Assembly: GCA_000307305.1 (NCBI GenBank)
Contig: DF158883.1
Location: 296,989 to 360,988, forward strand
Reading direction: 5' to 3'
From: Enterobacteriaceae bacterium B14
Lineage (GTDB): Bacteria > Pseudomonadota > Gammaproteobacteria > Enterobacterales > Enterobacteriaceae
DNA length: 64,000 nucleotides
Every line of letters starts with the position of its first letter. Position 1 is the stretch's first letter. A program made the position numbers and the translations under genes. This document shows positions 9,033 to 19,655 of the stretch, piece by piece. Below the pieces are notes generated by a model. The model was not told where the DNA came from, did not search any database, and saw only the letters and a program-made list of their open reading frames with translations.

Positions 9033-10085
9033 ATGTCACTCTCTTTCGATGAAATGTATCAGGCAATACTGAATAAAGATCCTACCTGTGAAGGTAGCTT
9101 TATTACTGCGGTCAAAACAACGAATATTTTTTGTCGCCCAACTTGTACAGCAAGGAAACCCTTGGCAAAAAACGTGGAGTTTTTTAACGACTGTAAAGAG
9201 GCGATCTTACATGGCTATCGCCCTTGCAAGGTGTGCAAGCCGATGGAAGTAAAGGGCGAGGTACCAGCGGATATTGCGAGCTTATTGCGCCAGATAGAGG
9301 CTAATCCTTCTATTAAAATCAAAGACTACGATTTGGTGTGCCAGAATATGGACCCTATCAAGATACGTCGATGGTTTAAGCGATGGCACAATATGACGTT
9401 CCATGCTTATCAGCGAATGTTAAGGATTAACGGTGCTTATCGGCAGATGGTGGCGGGAGAGTCGGCGCTAAATTCAGCGCTCGATCAAGGATATGGTTCG
9501 CTTAGCGGATTTAATAGTGCATATAAAAAGGTGACAGGTGTGACGCCTTCAAAGACAAACCAGACATTGATTATTAATACGATACGTTTTACTACGCCGA
9601 TTGGCCCTATGATGGGTTGCGCGAGTGATTTAGGGATCAGCCTTGTCGAGTTCACCGACCGTAAAATGCTAGAAACGGAGCTAAATGACCTTAAAAAGCG
9701 GCTAAAAGCAGAGATCGTCTACGGAACCCACCCTTATTTAGAATTGCTCACACAACAGATGGAAGAGTACTTTGCCGGAAATCGACAGGAATTCGATCTC
9801 CCTCTACATATGCCAGGCACCGAGTTCCAACAGCAGGTATGGCAAGAGCTATTGAAAATCCCTTATGGCACTATTCGCACCTACTCTGAACAAGCTATCA
9901 ACATAGACAGACCTGCAGCTATACGTGCGGTAGGCCGAGCAAACGGCATGAACCGTATTGCTATCATCGTCCCCTGCCACAGAGTACTCGGTGCTAACGG
10001 CTCCCTAACTGGCTACGCCGGAGGCCTCCCCCGCAAACAGTGGCTACTAGACTGGGAAAATAAACATAAAACGAAGGACGTCTAA
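9033..10085 (+). CDS. ada: Ada: methylphosphotriester / O6-methylguanine-DNA methyltransferase and regulator
   Basis: Suicide DNA repair protein and adaptive-response activator. The 350-residue product has all three parts of Ada: N-terminal zinc domain (C34, C38, C65, C68, with the same spacing as the E. coli ligands; C34 is the expected methyl acceptor), a central AraC-type helix-turn-helix region (about 90-180, ending GVTPSK) and a C-terminal O6-methylguanine methyltransferase with the PCHRVLG active site near residue 313. The ATG at 9033 is preferred over the in-frame GTG at 8997 because the promoter overlaps the latter. In E. coli ada pairs with alkB elsewhere; here it stands alone between folA and apaH. 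Confidence 0.93.
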   Translation: MSLSFDEMYQAILNKDPTCEGSFITAVKTTNIFCRPTCTARKPLAKNVEFFNDCKEAILHGYRPCKVCKPMEVKGEVPADIASLLRQIEANPSIKIKDYDLVCQNMDPIKIRRWFKRWHNMTFHAYQRMLRINGAYRQMVAGESALNSALDQGYGSLSGFNSAYKKVTGVTPSKTNQTLIINTIRFTTPIGPMMGCASDLGISLVEFTDRKMLETELNDLKKRLKAEIVYGTHPYLELLTQQMEEYFAGNRQEFDLPLHMPGTEFQQQVWQELLKIPYGTIRTYSEQAINIDRPAAIRAVGRANGMNRIAIIVPCHRVLGANGSLTGYAGGLPRKQWLLDWENKHKTKDV

Positions 10086-10091
10086 GAAATA

Positions 10092-10390
10092 AGGCATATA
10101 AATTCATTTAGCCCAGCAACGCCTAACGAGCATTAAAAATTGCGCCGAAGCATCACCGTAGATAGGGACAATCGGGCAGGACGCCCGATTGAGGCGCGTT
10201 GAGCAGGAGCGAATCGCGCCGACCCGTCAATCGAAGGAGATGTTGAGGGCAGTTGCGAAGCAACCGCGATTTTTCGACCAGATGTACACCCAAACGGCGG
10301 ATTCCAAAGGGGTTCCGTAGCCCCTTTGGTCGGGAGCGGGTAAAAGTGGAATAGGGAAACACGGAAATCAACCCGCTACCGAAATCTTAT
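10092..10390 (+). repeat. Dispersed intergenic repeat, copy A (long form)
   Basis: About 300 bases filling the gap between convergent ada and apaH and sharing ordered blocks with copy B at 18339-18560 in the same orientation: AACGAGCATTA-AAATT-CGCCGA, the GTTGCG-AGCAACCG block, CACCCAAA, a hairpin, AGCGGGT, GGAAACACGGA-like and ACCGAAA-CTT blocks. Copy A has a 9-bp hairpin CCAAAGGGG / CCCCTTTGG (10304-10329), a second hairpin CAATCGGGC / GCCCGATTG (10169-10191), and AGCGGGT / ACCCGCT pairing near its end. A 74-base segment between two GCGCCGA repeats (10142, 10216) is absent from copy B. No protein-coding gene is supported here. I cannot name the family. Confidence 0.75.
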
Positions 10391-10427
10391 ACTGTTCCTA
10401 CAAAAACCACACATACAAACCCAAGTA

Positions 10428-11258
10428 CTACGCACTCTTCCTCTTCATAAACGAAGCCTGCCTAAAATACCGCTTATCCTCCCAGCGCAGCAGGGTCAAC
10501 TCTCCCCCCCAACAACACCCTGTATCCAGCGCATAAATCCCTTCCGGCGTCCCAGACCCCTCCAATGAAGCCCAATGCCCAAAAGCAATACTGTACTCCA
10601 GTGCTATCGCTCCTGGCAGATCAAACCAAGGCTTCAATGGTGCGGGTGCTGTCCCCGGCGCATCTTTCGCGATCATATCCAGCTCTCCCTTTGGAAAGCA
10701 GTACCGCATCCGCGTAAGCGAATTGGTGATATATCGTAACCGTGATAACCCTGTTAGCTTCGAAGACCAGCTATTCGGAAGATCGCCATACATAGAGTCA
10801 AGAAATAGTGGATAAGTATCACTGCGAAGGACAGACTCCACTTCTTTGGCGCACTGTTTAGCGGTCTCAATACTGTCCCATTGGGGGCTAATCCCCGCGT
10901 GAGACATCACCAGTTTCAACTCTTCATCTACCTGCAATACCGGCTGGCGTCGTAGCCAGTTGATAAGCTCGTCGCAGTCGGGCGCTTCTAATAAAGATGT
11001 GAGGTGATCTTTGGGTTTATTGCGCCCGATCCCTGCATAAACAGCAAGTAGGTGCAGGTCATGATTACCCAAAACCAAGCGTACCGATGAACCTAGGGAT
11101 TTAACATAGCGAAGGACATCAAGAGAACTTGGCCCTCTGGCGACTAAGTCTCCAGTGAGCCAGAGGGTATCATGTGAGGGATTGAAATCTGCTTTGGCTA
11201 ATAACGCCTGAAATTCATCGAAACAGCCGTGAATATCACCAACTAAGAGGTTTGCCAT
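10428..11258 (-). CDS. apaH: Bis(5'-nucleosyl)-tetraphosphatase, symmetrical
   Basis: Hydrolyses Ap4A to two ADP, and removes Np4 caps from RNA. The 276-residue protein has the metallophosphatase signature in order: GDIHGCFDE (7-15), GDLVARGP (36-43) and GNHDLHL (64-70), with later metal-binding histidines in MSHAG and FGHWAS. It is slightly shorter than E. coli ApaH (about 280). It is the last gene of the surA-pdxA-rsmA-apaG-apaH run, 9 bases after apaG, as in E. coli. Confidence 0.97.
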   Translation of the reverse strand: MANLLVGDIHGCFDEFQALLAKADFNPSHDTLWLTGDLVARGPSSLDVLRYVKSLGSSVRLVLGNHDLHLLAVYAGIGRNKPKDHLTSLLEAPDCDELINWLRRQPVLQVDEELKLVMSHAGISPQWDSIETAKQCAKEVESVLRSDTYPLFLDSMYGDLPNSWSSKLTGLSRLRYITNSLTRMRYCFPKGELDMIAKDAPGTAPAPLKPWFDLPGAIALEYSIAFGHWASLEGSGTPEGIYALDTGCCWGGELTLLRWEDKRYFRQASFMKRKSA

Positions 11259-11267
11259 ACGTTTCTA

Positions 11268-11645
11268 TTAATTAATAAGTTTGGGGATAGCGAGACGAAA
11301 AACCGGAATTTGAACACGAAATGCAGCGTCCGTGTGATCGATCATTTCGTAGTGACCTTCCATGGTTCCACAAGGGGTTTCCAGAACGGCTCCGCTGGTA
11401 TATTGAAATTCGTTACCTGGGAGAATGAGGGGTTGTTCACCAATAACCCCTTCACCCTGAACTTCAGTTTGGCGGCCGTTAGCATTGGTGATGAGCCAAT
11501 AACGACGCAGTAACTGCACGTTGAACCGCCCCATGTTGCGGATGGTGATGGTATAAGAAAAAACAAACCTTTCTGATTCTGGAACAGATTGAGCCTGAAT
11601 ATAAATACTTTGTACCTGAACACTAACGCGGGGCTGGTCAATCAT
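11268..11645 (-). CDS. apaG: ApaG domain protein
   Basis: 125 residues, the same length as E. coli ApaG, with a fibronectin-III-like beta fold. Characteristic stretches are [15 protein letters not shown] and GTMEGHYEM. The biochemical role is not established, though mutants affect ion homeostasis in enterics and the domain also occurs in eukaryotic PDIP38/FBXO3. It is sandwiched between rsmA and apaH with short gaps. Confidence 0.95.
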   Translation of the reverse strand: MIDQPRVSVQVQSIYIQAQSVPESERFVFSYTITIRNMGRFNVQLLRRYWLITNANGRQTEVQGEGVIGEQPLILPGNEFQYTSGAVLETPCGTMEGHYEMIDHTDAAFRVQIPVFRLAIPKLIN

Positions 11646-11658
11646 GACGATACTCCAG

Positions 11659-12489
11659 TTATTCTTGTTCTTTCTCCGGCTGTGGCGGGTTCTCCGACAG
11701 CCAGTTAGCCAGTCGACAGTATTGCTCGACGGTGATGTTTTCTGCTCTTAATGTTAGGTCTAAGCCTAACTCCGTCAACTGCTCTGGTGTGAAGAGGTCA
11801 CCCAGACTGTTGCGGATGGTTTTGCGGCGCTGGTTAAACGCCTGAGTGGTGATACGGCTTAGCATACGGATATTTTGTACAGGATAAGGTATCTCGGCAT
11901 GAGGCACTAACCGAACGACAGCCGAATCGACTTTTGGTGCAGGACGAAATGCCGTTGGCGGCACTTCGAGCACAGGGATGATTTGGCAATAGTACTGTGC
12001 CATGACCGTTAACCGACCATACGCCTTACTGTTCGGCCCTGCAACTAGGCGATTGACCACCTCTTTCTGCAACATGAAGTGCATATCACGTATCGCATTA
12101 GTATAGGTGAAGAGGTGGAACATTAACGGCGTTGAGATGTTATAGGGTAGATTGCCGAAAACCCGCAGAGGCTGCCCGGCTTCTGCCGCTAGCTCTGCAA
12201 AGTCTGCTGTCATCGCATCTTGCTGGCGAATGGTCAGCTTGCTGGCGAGTTCTGGGTGAACTGCCAAACGCGCAGCCAAATCACGGTCCAGCTCGATAAC
12301 GGTCATCTTATCGATTTTCTGAGCAACAGGTATGGTCAGCGCGCCTAAACCCGGGCCGATTTCAACAATCGCTTGGCCGGGTTGAGGATGAATTGCGGTA
12401 ACGATGCTATCGATAACAAAGTGATCGCTTAAAAAGTTTTGCCCGAAACGTTTGCGGGCAAAATGCCCCTGATGGACTCTATCATTCAT
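11659..12489 (-). CDS. rsmA: 16S rRNA A1518/A1519 dimethyltransferase
   Basis: KsgA: dimethylates two adjacent adenosines at the 3' end of 16S rRNA late in 30S assembly; loss gives kasugamycin resistance. 276 residues; the N-terminus [11 protein letters not shown] is diagnostic, the SAM motif [11 protein letters not shown] starts at residue 42, and the catalytic NLPYNIS motif follows. The start overlaps the pdxA stop by 8 bases. Confidence 0.97.
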   Translation of the reverse strand: MNDRVHQGHFARKRFGQNFLSDHFVIDSIVTAIHPQPGQAIVEIGPGLGALTIPVAQKIDKMTVIELDRDLAARLAVHPELASKLTIRQQDAMTADFAELAAEAGQPLRVFGNLPYNISTPLMFHLFTYTNAIRDMHFMLQKEVVNRLVAGPNSKAYGRLTVMAQYYCQIIPVLEVPPTAFRPAPKVDSAVVRLVPHAEIPYPVQNIRMLSRITTQAFNQRRKTIRNSLGDLFTPEQLTELGLDLTLRAENITVEQYCRLANWLSENPPQPEKEQE

Positions 12490-13474
12490 TGTGTTGGTTT
12501 ATCATCTTAATGGCGAGGTTCAAGGCGGTGCGGAAACTGCCTGCATCGGCGGCTCCCGTTGCGGCAAGTTCCAACGCTGTTCCGTGGTCAACGGAAGTGC
12601 GAATAAAAGGCAGCCCGAGCGTGATATTCACTGCTCGACCAAACCCCTGATATTTGAGTACCGGTAATCCTTGGTCATGGTACATAGCCAGCACGGCATC
12701 CGCATGCTGTAAATACTTCTCTTGAAATAGCGTGTCGGCGGGTAGAGGGCCGACGAGCTGAATGTTCTTCTCTCTTAGCGAATCCAGCGTTGGGATAATA
12801 ATATCCAACTCTTCACGGCCCATATGCCCACCTTCACCTGCGTGTGGGTTAAGGCCACAGACATAAATCTGCGGCTGCTTAATTCCAAATTTACGGGTTA
12901 GATCGTGATGCAAAATCGTGATGACTTCACTTAGGCTTTCGGGCGTGATTGCCGCAGGTACTTCAGAGAGAGGAAGATGTGTGGTGGCAAGTGCTACACG
13001 TAGCTCTTCTGTTGCCAGCATCATTACAACGTGTTTGGTGTGGCTACGGTCGGCAAAAAATTCGGTATGGCCCGTAAAGGGGACACCTGCATCATTAATA
13101 ATGCCTTTATGTACAGGGCCTGTTATCAGCGCAGCAAACTCTCCGCTTAAACAGCCATCGCAGGCGCGAGCCAGTGTCTCAACAACATAGTGACCGTTAG
13201 CTTGGTTTAAGTGACCAGCCTGTGCTGGCACCGCCATTGAAATAGGCAGAATAGTGAGCGTTCCCGCTTGCTGTGGTTCTGCTGGCCGGCTTGCTTGATA
13301 CTCTCTTAGTGTTAAAGGCAGAGAAAGTATCTGAGCGCGTTCCAACAGCAATTTTGGGTCGGCACAAACGACTAGCTCAACAGGCCAAGCCTGTTGAGCT
13401 AGAGTTACTGCTAAGTCAGGCCCAATCCCGGCGGGCTCACCGGGAGTGAGGACAACTCGTTTACTGTTTTGCAT
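12482..13474 (-). CDS. pdxA: 4-hydroxythreonine-4-phosphate dehydrogenase
   Basis: NAD-dependent oxidation of 4-phosphohydroxy-L-threonine in the DXP-dependent pyridoxal phosphate pathway. 330 residues; metal-binding histidines lie in [16 protein letters not shown] and MYHDQG, and the N-terminal [12 protein letters not shown] is typical. Its start overlaps the surA stop by 14 bases. Confidence 0.97.
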   Translation of the reverse strand: MQNSKRVVLTPGEPAGIGPDLAVTLAQQAWPVELVVCADPKLLLERAQILSLPLTLREYQASRPAEPQQAGTLTILPISMAVPAQAGHLNQANGHYVVETLARACDGCLSGEFAALITGPVHKGIINDAGVPFTGHTEFFADRSHTKHVVMMLATEELRVALATTHLPLSEVPAAITPESLSEVITILHHDLTRKFGIKQPQIYVCGLNPHAGEGGHMGREELDIIIPTLDSLREKNIQLVGPLPADTLFQEKYLQHADAVLAMYHDQGLPVLKYQGFGRAVNITLGLPFIRTSVDHGTALELAATGAADAGSFRTALNLAIKMINQHNE

Positions 13475-14753
13475 CGCTGCCTGTAATTTTGACGTAAGCG
13501 CTGGCTCTCTCTTCCTGCATCCAGTTTTGAGCTTCTTCAGAGAACTTACGGTTAAACAGCATGCGGTAAGCGCGTTCCTTCATTGCCGCGTCTGTCTTGT
13601 CCACTTGGCGTGTATCCATCAATTGGATTAAATGCCAACCAAAAGCAGAGTGAACAGGTTTGCTAGTCTCGCCTTTAGTGAGTTTCAGCAGAGCATCGCG
13701 GAATGCAGGATCGTAGGCTGTTGGTGAAGACCAACCTAAATCACCGCCTTTCGCTGCAGAACCTGGGTCTTCTGAATACTCTTTCGCTAAAGTACCAAAG
13801 TCAGCACCGTTACGAAGCTTCTGCGAAATATCATTCAATTTGGCAAGCGCTTGTTCATCACTCATGACAATAGAAGAGCGCAGCAAAATGTGGCGTGCGT
13901 GTACTTCTGTGACAGAAATACCTTGTTTGCCGCCGCGAATGTCATTAACGCGAAGAATGTGGAAACCTACGCGTGAACGGATAGGGCCAACAATGCTACC
14001 TTTCTGTGCACGGCTTAAGTTTTCGGCAAACAGTTCTGGCATCTCTTCGAGCTTACCCCAACCCATTTCGCCGCCTTTCAGCGCCTGTGCGTCAGCTGAG
14101 TAGGTGATAGCCATTTTGCCGAAATCAGCGCCTTTCTTAAGGTCATCAGTCAATTTTATTGCTGCATTCTGTGCGCTACTGATTTGAGACTGGCTCGCCT
14201 TCTCTGGCAGAGCAAGCAGAATGTGGCTGATATTGAATTCTGCACCTTCACCTGCCTGAGAAGACAGATGTTTTGCTAACGCATCGACTTCTTGCGGCAG
14301 AATAGTGACACGACGGCGTACTTCATTGTTTCGTACTTCGGCAATGGTCAATTCTTTACGCATTTGAGCGCGATAAGTGTTGAAGTTCATGCCACCGGCG
14401 GATAAACGCTTACGCATTTGATCAACCGTCATACGATTTTGCTGGGCAATATTGCTGATAGCTGAATCAATATCCGCATCTGAAATACGAACATCCATCT
14501 TTTTAGCCATGCTCAACAAAATGTTATCCATAATGAGCCGTTCAATGACCTGACTACGTAGAGCAGCCTTGTCCGGTAGCTGCTGGCGATTTTGGCGAGA
14601 GCTGAGTTCAACGGAACGCATAAGGTTGTTCACATCACTTTCAAGCACCACGCCGTTATTGACAACGGCTGCAACTCTATCCACTTCCTGCGAAGCGAAG
14701 ACCGTGCTGGTACTCATGATTAACGCCAGAGTTAGCGTTCTCCAATTTTTCAT
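13461..14753 (-). CDS. surA: Periplasmic chaperone / peptidyl-prolyl isomerase SurA
   Basis: Escorts unfolded outer-membrane proteins, including LptD encoded upstream, across the periplasm. The protein begins MKNWRTL and has a signal peptide ending near VFAS, an N-terminal chaperone region ([14 protein letters not shown]), two parvulin domains (first around 170-270, second around 280-380 with HARHILL) and a C-terminal helix. An in-frame ATG at 14765 would add four residues (MEKV); 14753 aligns with E. coli and has GGAAAAAG upstream. Confidence 0.95.
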   Translation of the reverse strand: MKNWRTLTLALIMSTSTVFASQEVDRVAAVVNNGVVLESDVNNLMRSVELSSRQNRQQLPDKAALRSQVIERLIMDNILLSMAKKMDVRISDADIDSAISNIAQQNRMTVDQMRKRLSAGGMNFNTYRAQMRKELTIAEVRNNEVRRRVTILPQEVDALAKHLSSQAGEGAEFNISHILLALPEKASQSQISSAQNAAIKLTDDLKKGADFGKMAITYSADAQALKGGEMGWGKLEEMPELFAENLSRAQKGSIVGPIRSRVGFHILRVNDIRGGKQGISVTEVHARHILLRSSIVMSDEQALAKLNDISQKLRNGADFGTLAKEYSEDPGSAAKGGDLGWSSPTAYDPAFRDALLKLTKGETSKPVHSAFGWHLIQLMDTRQVDKTDAAMKERAYRMLFNRKFSEEAQNWMQEERASAYVKITGSDAKQ

Positions 14754-14823
14754 TACTTTTTCCATTTAATGTTGTTTGCCCTTTATGGGTATATGTCCAA
14801 CATAATCAATTGGTTATGAATGA

Positions 14824-17187
14824 TTAAAATGCACGTTGGTAAGGTAAAATGCCGGTGCTCAGCATTTGACGAGTACCTAAATTGTAGTTGCTGCTTAAGC
14901 CACGAAGCTCAATGTTAAATGAGAACTTGTTGTCGTAAATACTCGTTTGGTTAGTATTCCAACCGTTGAGTTTACGCTCGTAACCAAGAGTAATTGCCCA
15001 GCAACAAGTATTGTATTGCACACCCAAAAGAGAATCTGCAGTTTGTTGGCGCTTAGTATCATAGTAATAAGCACCGACAAAAGCCCAGTTATCAATGAGA
15101 GGCCAGCTCCCAATACCGCCTACCTGTGAAATACCATCTTGGTAAGGCTGGTTATACGTTGCATCAGCTCTGTTAAAGGAGGCTGCAATGTACTCAGGGC
15201 TTGCATAACGATAACTCAATTGGATCATGCGATCGCGATCTTGACGATATTCGACAATGGCATTACCCATTGTGAGACTATCGATACGCGTATCGTACTG
15301 AACACCACCTCTTAACGCCCAGCGTGGGCTGAGGCGCCAGAAAGTGTCTCCAGCCCAAGCGATACTGCCACTCTCAGCATTCTTATCAAAGTTACTGAGT
15401 GTGTCGCCAGTACGCGCTTGCTCGAAGTAATAGATTTGACCAACGGATGCGTTAAAACGTTCAACTAATTCTTCATCATAGATACGGCTTGTTATACCTG
15501 CTGCAACCTGGTTGGCAGAGGCAATACGGTCTAAACCGCTAAAGGAGCTGTCACGGAACAGGCCAGTATAGTCGGTCTGCAACTGTGTTGTATCGTAGCT
15601 GAAGATATTGCTCTGATCGCGGTAAGGGCGATAGATATACTGGACGCGTGGTTCCATGGTTTGGGTATAGCTATCCAGTAGCCACATTTCACGATCGAAC
15701 ACCATCTTGCCGTCAATTTTTAGTTCAGGCAGTACACGAGTAACAGAACTATCAAGCTTGTTTCTAGTTGGGCCAGGGATGTAAGTATCAGGAATATCCT
15801 GATTATACTTGGTGGCTAACATTTTCAGTTCTGTATTCAGGCTACCCCAATCGTTGGAGAGAGGCAGATTGACTGCAGGCTCAATATGAAAACGTGTTGC
15901 CTTAGGATTGTTTTTGTTTTCGCTGGTGAATTTGGCGGCCTGTGCGTAAACGCGGAAATCGAATGGACCAATGTCATTCTTGTAATAGTTCAGAGCGAGC
16001 TGAGGTTCAGCTCGATAAGAGTTCTGATTACCGCCACCAACGGAGAATACTTGGAATTTTTTCGCGGCAAGTGTCGCATTCCAGTTTTCTTGTGCATAAC
16101 CGACGCTGAATTTCTGACTTGCGTAACCATCGGTACTGGTACCGTGGATAGTCTCTAAGTCTCTAAAATAGAGAGGATCACTGACTTTGGTGTAGTCGAC
16201 GTTAAAGCGCCATGACTTATCCAGAACACCATTGTGTGCCCAGTAGAAGAGCCAACGAGTATCATCATTGTCTTCGTAGGTGCGGGTTGTATCGTTACTA
16301 TAACGCTTATCGTTACCTAACCAATCGAGCTCCATCGTACCTGCACCCGGTGCGGTCAAATAACGGAACTCGGTTTGCAATTGCAAACCACGACGGGAAA
16401 TATAGTGCGGAGTAATAGTCGCATCATAATTCGGTGCGATATTCCAATAGAATGGCAGAATGAACTCGAAACCGTCATCACTGGAATATTTAGCATTCGG
16501 GATCAGGAAACCAGAGCGCCGTTTATCGCCTATAGGTAGCTGAAGATAAGGGCTATAGAAAACGGGGACAGGGCCAAGTTTGAAGCGCGCGTTCCAGATT
16601 TCTGCCACTTCTTCTTCGCGGTCATAAATCACCTCAGAACCGACAACACTCCAGCTATTATCGCCAGGTAAGCATGAGGTGAAGGTGCCGTTATCCAAAA
16701 TGGTGTAACGGTTATCCTCACGCACTTTCATCTTGTCTGCAGTACCGCGCCCCTGACGGCCTACCATTTGGTAGTCTCCCTCATAGACATCAGTATCTTT
16801 GGTGTTTAGATTCGACCACGCTTTTGGGCCGTTAATCTTGATTTGGTTATCGCTATAGCGGACATCGCCTGTTGCGGTCACGGTTCTGATAGGTTCGCTC
16901 TGACCTTCTTTTTCCGTCTGCTCGATCTCTGCTCGCTGGGTCAGCATTCTGCGGTTACCTTGTTGAATATCAACATTGCCGGTAAATACCGCATTTTTAG
17001 GGTAATTCACATCACTTTTATCCGCGTCAATATTAACGGGAAGCGTGTTAGGATCGCCACTGACCAGTGGTTTGTCGTACATAGGCACGCCGAGCAGGCA
17101 TTGTTCAGCTAAAGAGGCCAGCGTTTGCTGACTATAGAGTGCCGTCCAGACCATTGTGGCCAGCAATGTGGGGAAGCTTTTTTTCAT
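14824..17187 (-). CDS. lptD: LPS-assembly outer-membrane protein LptD
   Basis: Inserts lipopolysaccharide into the outer leaflet together with LptE. 787 residues, the E. coli size. A signal peptide ends near QTLA (residue 24), a periplasmic OstA domain occupies about 60-200 and a large barrel follows. The four cysteines needed for disulfide maturation are present: C30 (AEQCLLG), one in FTSCLPG and the adjacent pair in YNTCCWA. surA follows at a 70-base gap. The divergent djlA lies upstream; I could not identify a convincing sigma-E promoter. Confidence 0.97.
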   Translation of the reverse strand: MKKSFPTLLATMVWTALYSQQTLASLAEQCLLGVPMYDKPLVSGDPNTLPVNIDADKSDVNYPKNAVFTGNVDIQQGNRRMLTQRAEIEQTEKEGQSEPIRTVTATGDVRYSDNQIKINGPKAWSNLNTKDTDVYEGDYQMVGRQGRGTADKMKVREDNRYTILDNGTFTSCLPGDNSWSVVGSEVIYDREEEVAEIWNARFKLGPVPVFYSPYLQLPIGDKRRSGFLIPNAKYSSDDGFEFILPFYWNIAPNYDATITPHYISRRGLQLQTEFRYLTAPGAGTMELDWLGNDKRYSNDTTRTYEDNDDTRWLFYWAHNGVLDKSWRFNVDYTKVSDPLYFRDLETIHGTSTDGYASQKFSVGYAQENWNATLAAKKFQVFSVGGGNQNSYRAEPQLALNYYKNDIGPFDFRVYAQAAKFTSENKNNPKATRFHIEPAVNLPLSNDWGSLNTELKMLATKYNQDIPDTYIPGPTRNKLDSSVTRVLPELKIDGKMVFDREMWLLDSYTQTMEPRVQYIYRPYRDQSNIFSYDTTQLQTDYTGLFRDSSFSGLDRIASANQVAAGITSRIYDEELVERFNASVGQIYYFEQARTGDTLSNFDKNAESGSIAWAGDTFWRLSPRWALRGGVQYDTRIDSLTMGNAIVEYRQDRDRMIQLSYRYASPEYIAASFNRADATYNQPYQDGISQVGGIGSWPLIDNWAFVGAYYYDTKRQQTADSLLGVQYNTCCWAITLGYERKLNGWNTNQTSIYDNKFSFNIELRGLSSNYNLGTRQMLSTGILPYQRAF

Positions 17188-17480
17188 ATGCGGTACTGTA
17201 AGTGTTCCGTCTTTATTAAAGGCACCATGCCAGCAAGTGGTCTGAGACTATACTAGGTATCGTTAATGCGCTAGTGTTAAATCCCTTTGCAATTATATCC
17301 ATCTTACTCGAAATCGCATCTGCTCGCTTATCCAAGTAAGAACACCAGAAGTCTCTCGTGTTATGGGGATAATATATTGTGTAAACCACTTTAATGAATA
17401 GTTACTTGTTAGGTTCGGTAGTAAATGATGCGTATGATAATGCAAATTTGCGCTGACAGCATTGATGAATTGAGGAGTGT

Positions 17481-18317
17481 ATGCAGTATTGGGGAAAACT
17501 ACTGGGGGTAATCCTAGGATATTTATCTGGTACAGGCTTTTGGGGCATGTTGATCGGCCTGTTTTTAGGGCATATGTTCGATAAATCTCGCATTTATCGG
17601 CGAAACGGTTTTTTTTCTGATCAGCGGACTCGGCAGTCACTTTTTTTTCGCACTACGTTCCAGATTATGGGGCATTTAAGTAAAGCGAAGGGAAGAGTGA
17701 CGGAAACGGATATTCACTTGGCCTCTGTGTTTATGGAGCGCCTTCGCTTGCAGGGTAACTCACGCGTGGCGGCTCAACAGGCGTTCCGTGAGGGCAAAGA
17801 GAGTCATTATCCGCTACGGCAAAAGCTGAAAGAGCTACGTGCAGTTTGCTACGGTCGTAATGACCTTGTGCAGATGTTTTTGGAGATCCAGCTACAAACT
17901 GCTTTCGCTGATGGACAGCTACATCCAAATGAACGTCAGGTTCTGTATATCATTGCTGAAGAGTTAGGTATTTCCCGCATCCAGTTTGATCAGTACCTGA
18001 GCATGATGGAAGGCGGCAGACAGTTCGGACAAGACCCCTTCGGTAATCAGAATTACCAGCAGGGAAATAACGCCGGCGGCTACCGTACAACACAACGCGG
18101 GCCAACCCTGAATGACGCTTGCAAAGTGCTAGGTGTTAAAGCCAGTGACGATGCAACTACCATCAAACGTGCCTACCGAAAACTGATGAGCGAACACCAC
18201 CCAGACAAACTGGTCGCAAAAGGCTTACCGCCAGAAATGATGGAAATGGCCAACCAAAAAGCCCAAGAAATCCAAGCCGCTTATGACCTGATAAAAAAAG
18301 AGAAAGGATTCAAATAA
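17481..18317 (+). CDS. djlA: Membrane-anchored DnaJ-like co-chaperone DjlA
   Basis: Co-chaperone of DnaK anchored by one N-terminal membrane segment. Order in the 278-residue protein: glycine-rich membrane helix (about 5-31, [18 protein letters not shown]), TerB-like domain (about 55-200), Gln/Gly/Asn-rich linker, C-terminal J domain with HPD in [10 protein letters not shown] good Shine-Dalgarno (GAGGAGTGT) precedes the ATG. It diverges from lptD, as in E. coli. Confidence 0.97.
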   Translation: MQYWGKLLGVILGYLSGTGFWGMLIGLFLGHMFDKSRIYRRNGFFSDQRTRQSLFFRTTFQIMGHLSKAKGRVTETDIHLASVFMERLRLQGNSRVAAQQAFREGKESHYPLRQKLKELRAVCYGRNDLVQMFLEIQLQTAFADGQLHPNERQVLYIIAEELGISRIQFDQYLSMMEGGRQFGQDPFGNQNYQQGNNAGGYRTTQRGPTLNDACKVLGVKASDDATTIKRAYRKLMSEHHPDKLVAKGLPPEMMEMANQKAQEIQAAYDLIKKEKGFK

Positions 18318-18338
18318 AAAGTCGAACAGTGTGTTGAA

Positions 18339-18560
18339 GGCATAAGAAATCAGTTCAATCAATACACTCTAAACGAGCATTAGAAATTACGCCGACCCAC
18401 AATCGGAGGGGGATGCCGAGGGACGTTGCGCAGCAACCGTAATTTTGTGGCCATATAGCACCCAAAGCCGGGGACAAGGAGGATGACTCAATCCCCCTTG
18501 TCGGTAGCGGGTGCAGGCGCAATATAGAAACGCGGAGATAACTCGCGACCGAAACCTTCC
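18339..18560 (+). repeat. Dispersed intergenic repeat, copy B (short form)
   Basis: Second copy of the element at 10092-10390, again between convergent genes (djlA and the DUF3343 gene). It lacks the 74-base internal segment. Its hairpin pairs GACAAGGAGG (18473-18482) with CCCCCTTGTC (18493-18502), one mismatch; the arm sequence differs from copy A although it occupies the same place before AGCGGGT. No coding potential is supported. Confidence 0.75.
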
Positions 18561-18593
18561 ACCTCCCTCAAAAAAATCTAAAAACCTCGGACG

Positions 18594-18848
18594 TCACGCC
18601 GCAAACCCCTCGACTAACTCATATTCCTCCTCACCAAAATAAAGATATATCGCCGCCGTCTCCCCAAAAAATACCAGTTCCCGCACTTCCCCCCCATACT
18701 CAAATCGCAAACTCAACCCACACCCGCTACTCAGCGAGCGCGGAACATCGCTCATCACAAACGCGATCCCCCGTTGTTGCAGCTCTTTCTTAAGATGAAT
18801 CGCCCCATAAGTGGTATGAAACAAAAACTGATAAGTCGGTATACTCAT
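18594..18848 (-). CDS. DUF3343-type small protein (putative Se/S carrier-like)
   Basis: 84 residues, matching the DUF3343 family often found beside selenium or sulfur metabolism and 2-hydroxyacyl-CoA dehydratase-like genes. A conserved SSGCGLSLRF motif provides a single Cys. Its ATG overlaps the yjiL stop by four bases, so it is the third gene of the yjiM-yjiL operon. I infer a role in supplying or tuning the iron-sulfur dehydratase system, but no function is known to me. Confidence 0.75.
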   Translation of the reverse strand: MSIPTYQFLFHTTYGAIHLKKELQQRGIAFVMSDVPRSLSSGCGLSLRFEYGGEVRELVFFGETAAIYLYFGEEEYELVEGFAA

Positions 18849-19648
18849 ACCTTCTCCTGCCGCTGCAATCGCCTAGCACCAATAATTGCCGCTCCAATTG
18901 CCCCAGCAAACTGTGCATCACCGTGAGTACTTACCGGATATCCCAACGCATCAGAAAGGCGCTGGCGAAACTCTTCACTGTGGCTAACACCTCCAGTGAA
19001 AAATATCTGTTGCTCAATCCCCAATCTCCCCGCAAAGTTAGCACTGCGTTTTGCAATGGAACTGAGGATGCCAGAGAGGATCTCTGCCTGCGGAATCCCC
19101 GCCGACCTCAGGCTTATCACCTCGGACTCAGCAAAAACCGTACACATGCTCGAAATCGGGTGAGGGGCGACGCCTCGTGTTGTGTCATCTAACATTTGCA
19201 GTGTTACCCCCAGCGTTCTGGCTATCACTTCCAGAAAGCGGCCCGTGCCAGCCGCACACTTATCGTTCATGAGGAAATCGGTCAGGTTGCCATCTTTATC
19301 CAGCCGGATAACTTTGCTGTCTTGACCACCAATATCAATGACCGTCATAGCGCTAGGGCATAAATATCGAGCCCCCAAGCCATGACAGGAGATCTCCGTT
19401 ACCTTCTTATCGGCAAAATCCACTAAATCGCGGCCATAGCCTGTTAGCGTCAGGTAAGGCTTTAATACCAACCCCTCGCTTAAATGCTGCCATGCTTGCA
19501 AGATAGCCTCTTGGGGGCGGGCAGGAGTAGGGCAGAGAAAGCGTTTAGCCAGAACGCCTTTCTCCGCACTCTCTTGATTGGCATCGATCTGATATAGAAC
19601 GCCTTTGGTCATGGTAGAGCCAGAATCTATCCCTATGCTGTATCTCAC
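18845..19648 (-). CDS. yjiL: 2-hydroxyacyl-CoA dehydratase activase-type ATPase (YjiL)
   Basis: ASKHA-fold ATPase resembling HgdC, which injects a high-energy electron into radical dehydratases. Nucleotide-binding motifs GIDSGSTMTKG and VIDIGGQDSKV are clear. The two cysteines expected to bridge a 4Fe-4S cluster between subunits occur in NDKCAAGTGRFLE and SSMCTVFAESE. I chose the GTG at 19648 (reading MRYSIGID) because it aligns with E. coli YjiL and has GTGAGG upstream; a longer in-frame ATG at 19669 overlaps yjiM. The physiological substrate is unknown. Confidence 0.88.
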   Translation of the reverse strand: MRYSIGIDSGSTMTKGVLYQIDANQESAEKGVLAKRFLCPTPARPQEAILQAWQHLSEGLVLKPYLTLTGYGRDLVDFADKKVTEISCHGLGARYLCPSAMTVIDIGGQDSKVIRLDKDGNLTDFLMNDKCAAGTGRFLEVIARTLGVTLQMLDDTTRGVAPHPISSMCTVFAESEVISLRSAGIPQAEILSGILSSIAKRSANFAGRLGIEQQIFFTGGVSHSEEFRQRLSDALGYPVSTHGDAQFAGAIGAAIIGARRLQRQEKV

Positions 19649-19655
19649 AATGGCC

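Noticed and set aside
10153..10371. 72-codon minus-strand frame
   Set aside because: Lies wholly inside repeat copy A and is broken in copy B by the absent 74-base segment.
17188..17480. Sigma-E promoter for lptD
   Set aside because: GGAACACTT resembles a -35 but no matching -10 is found at the right spacing.
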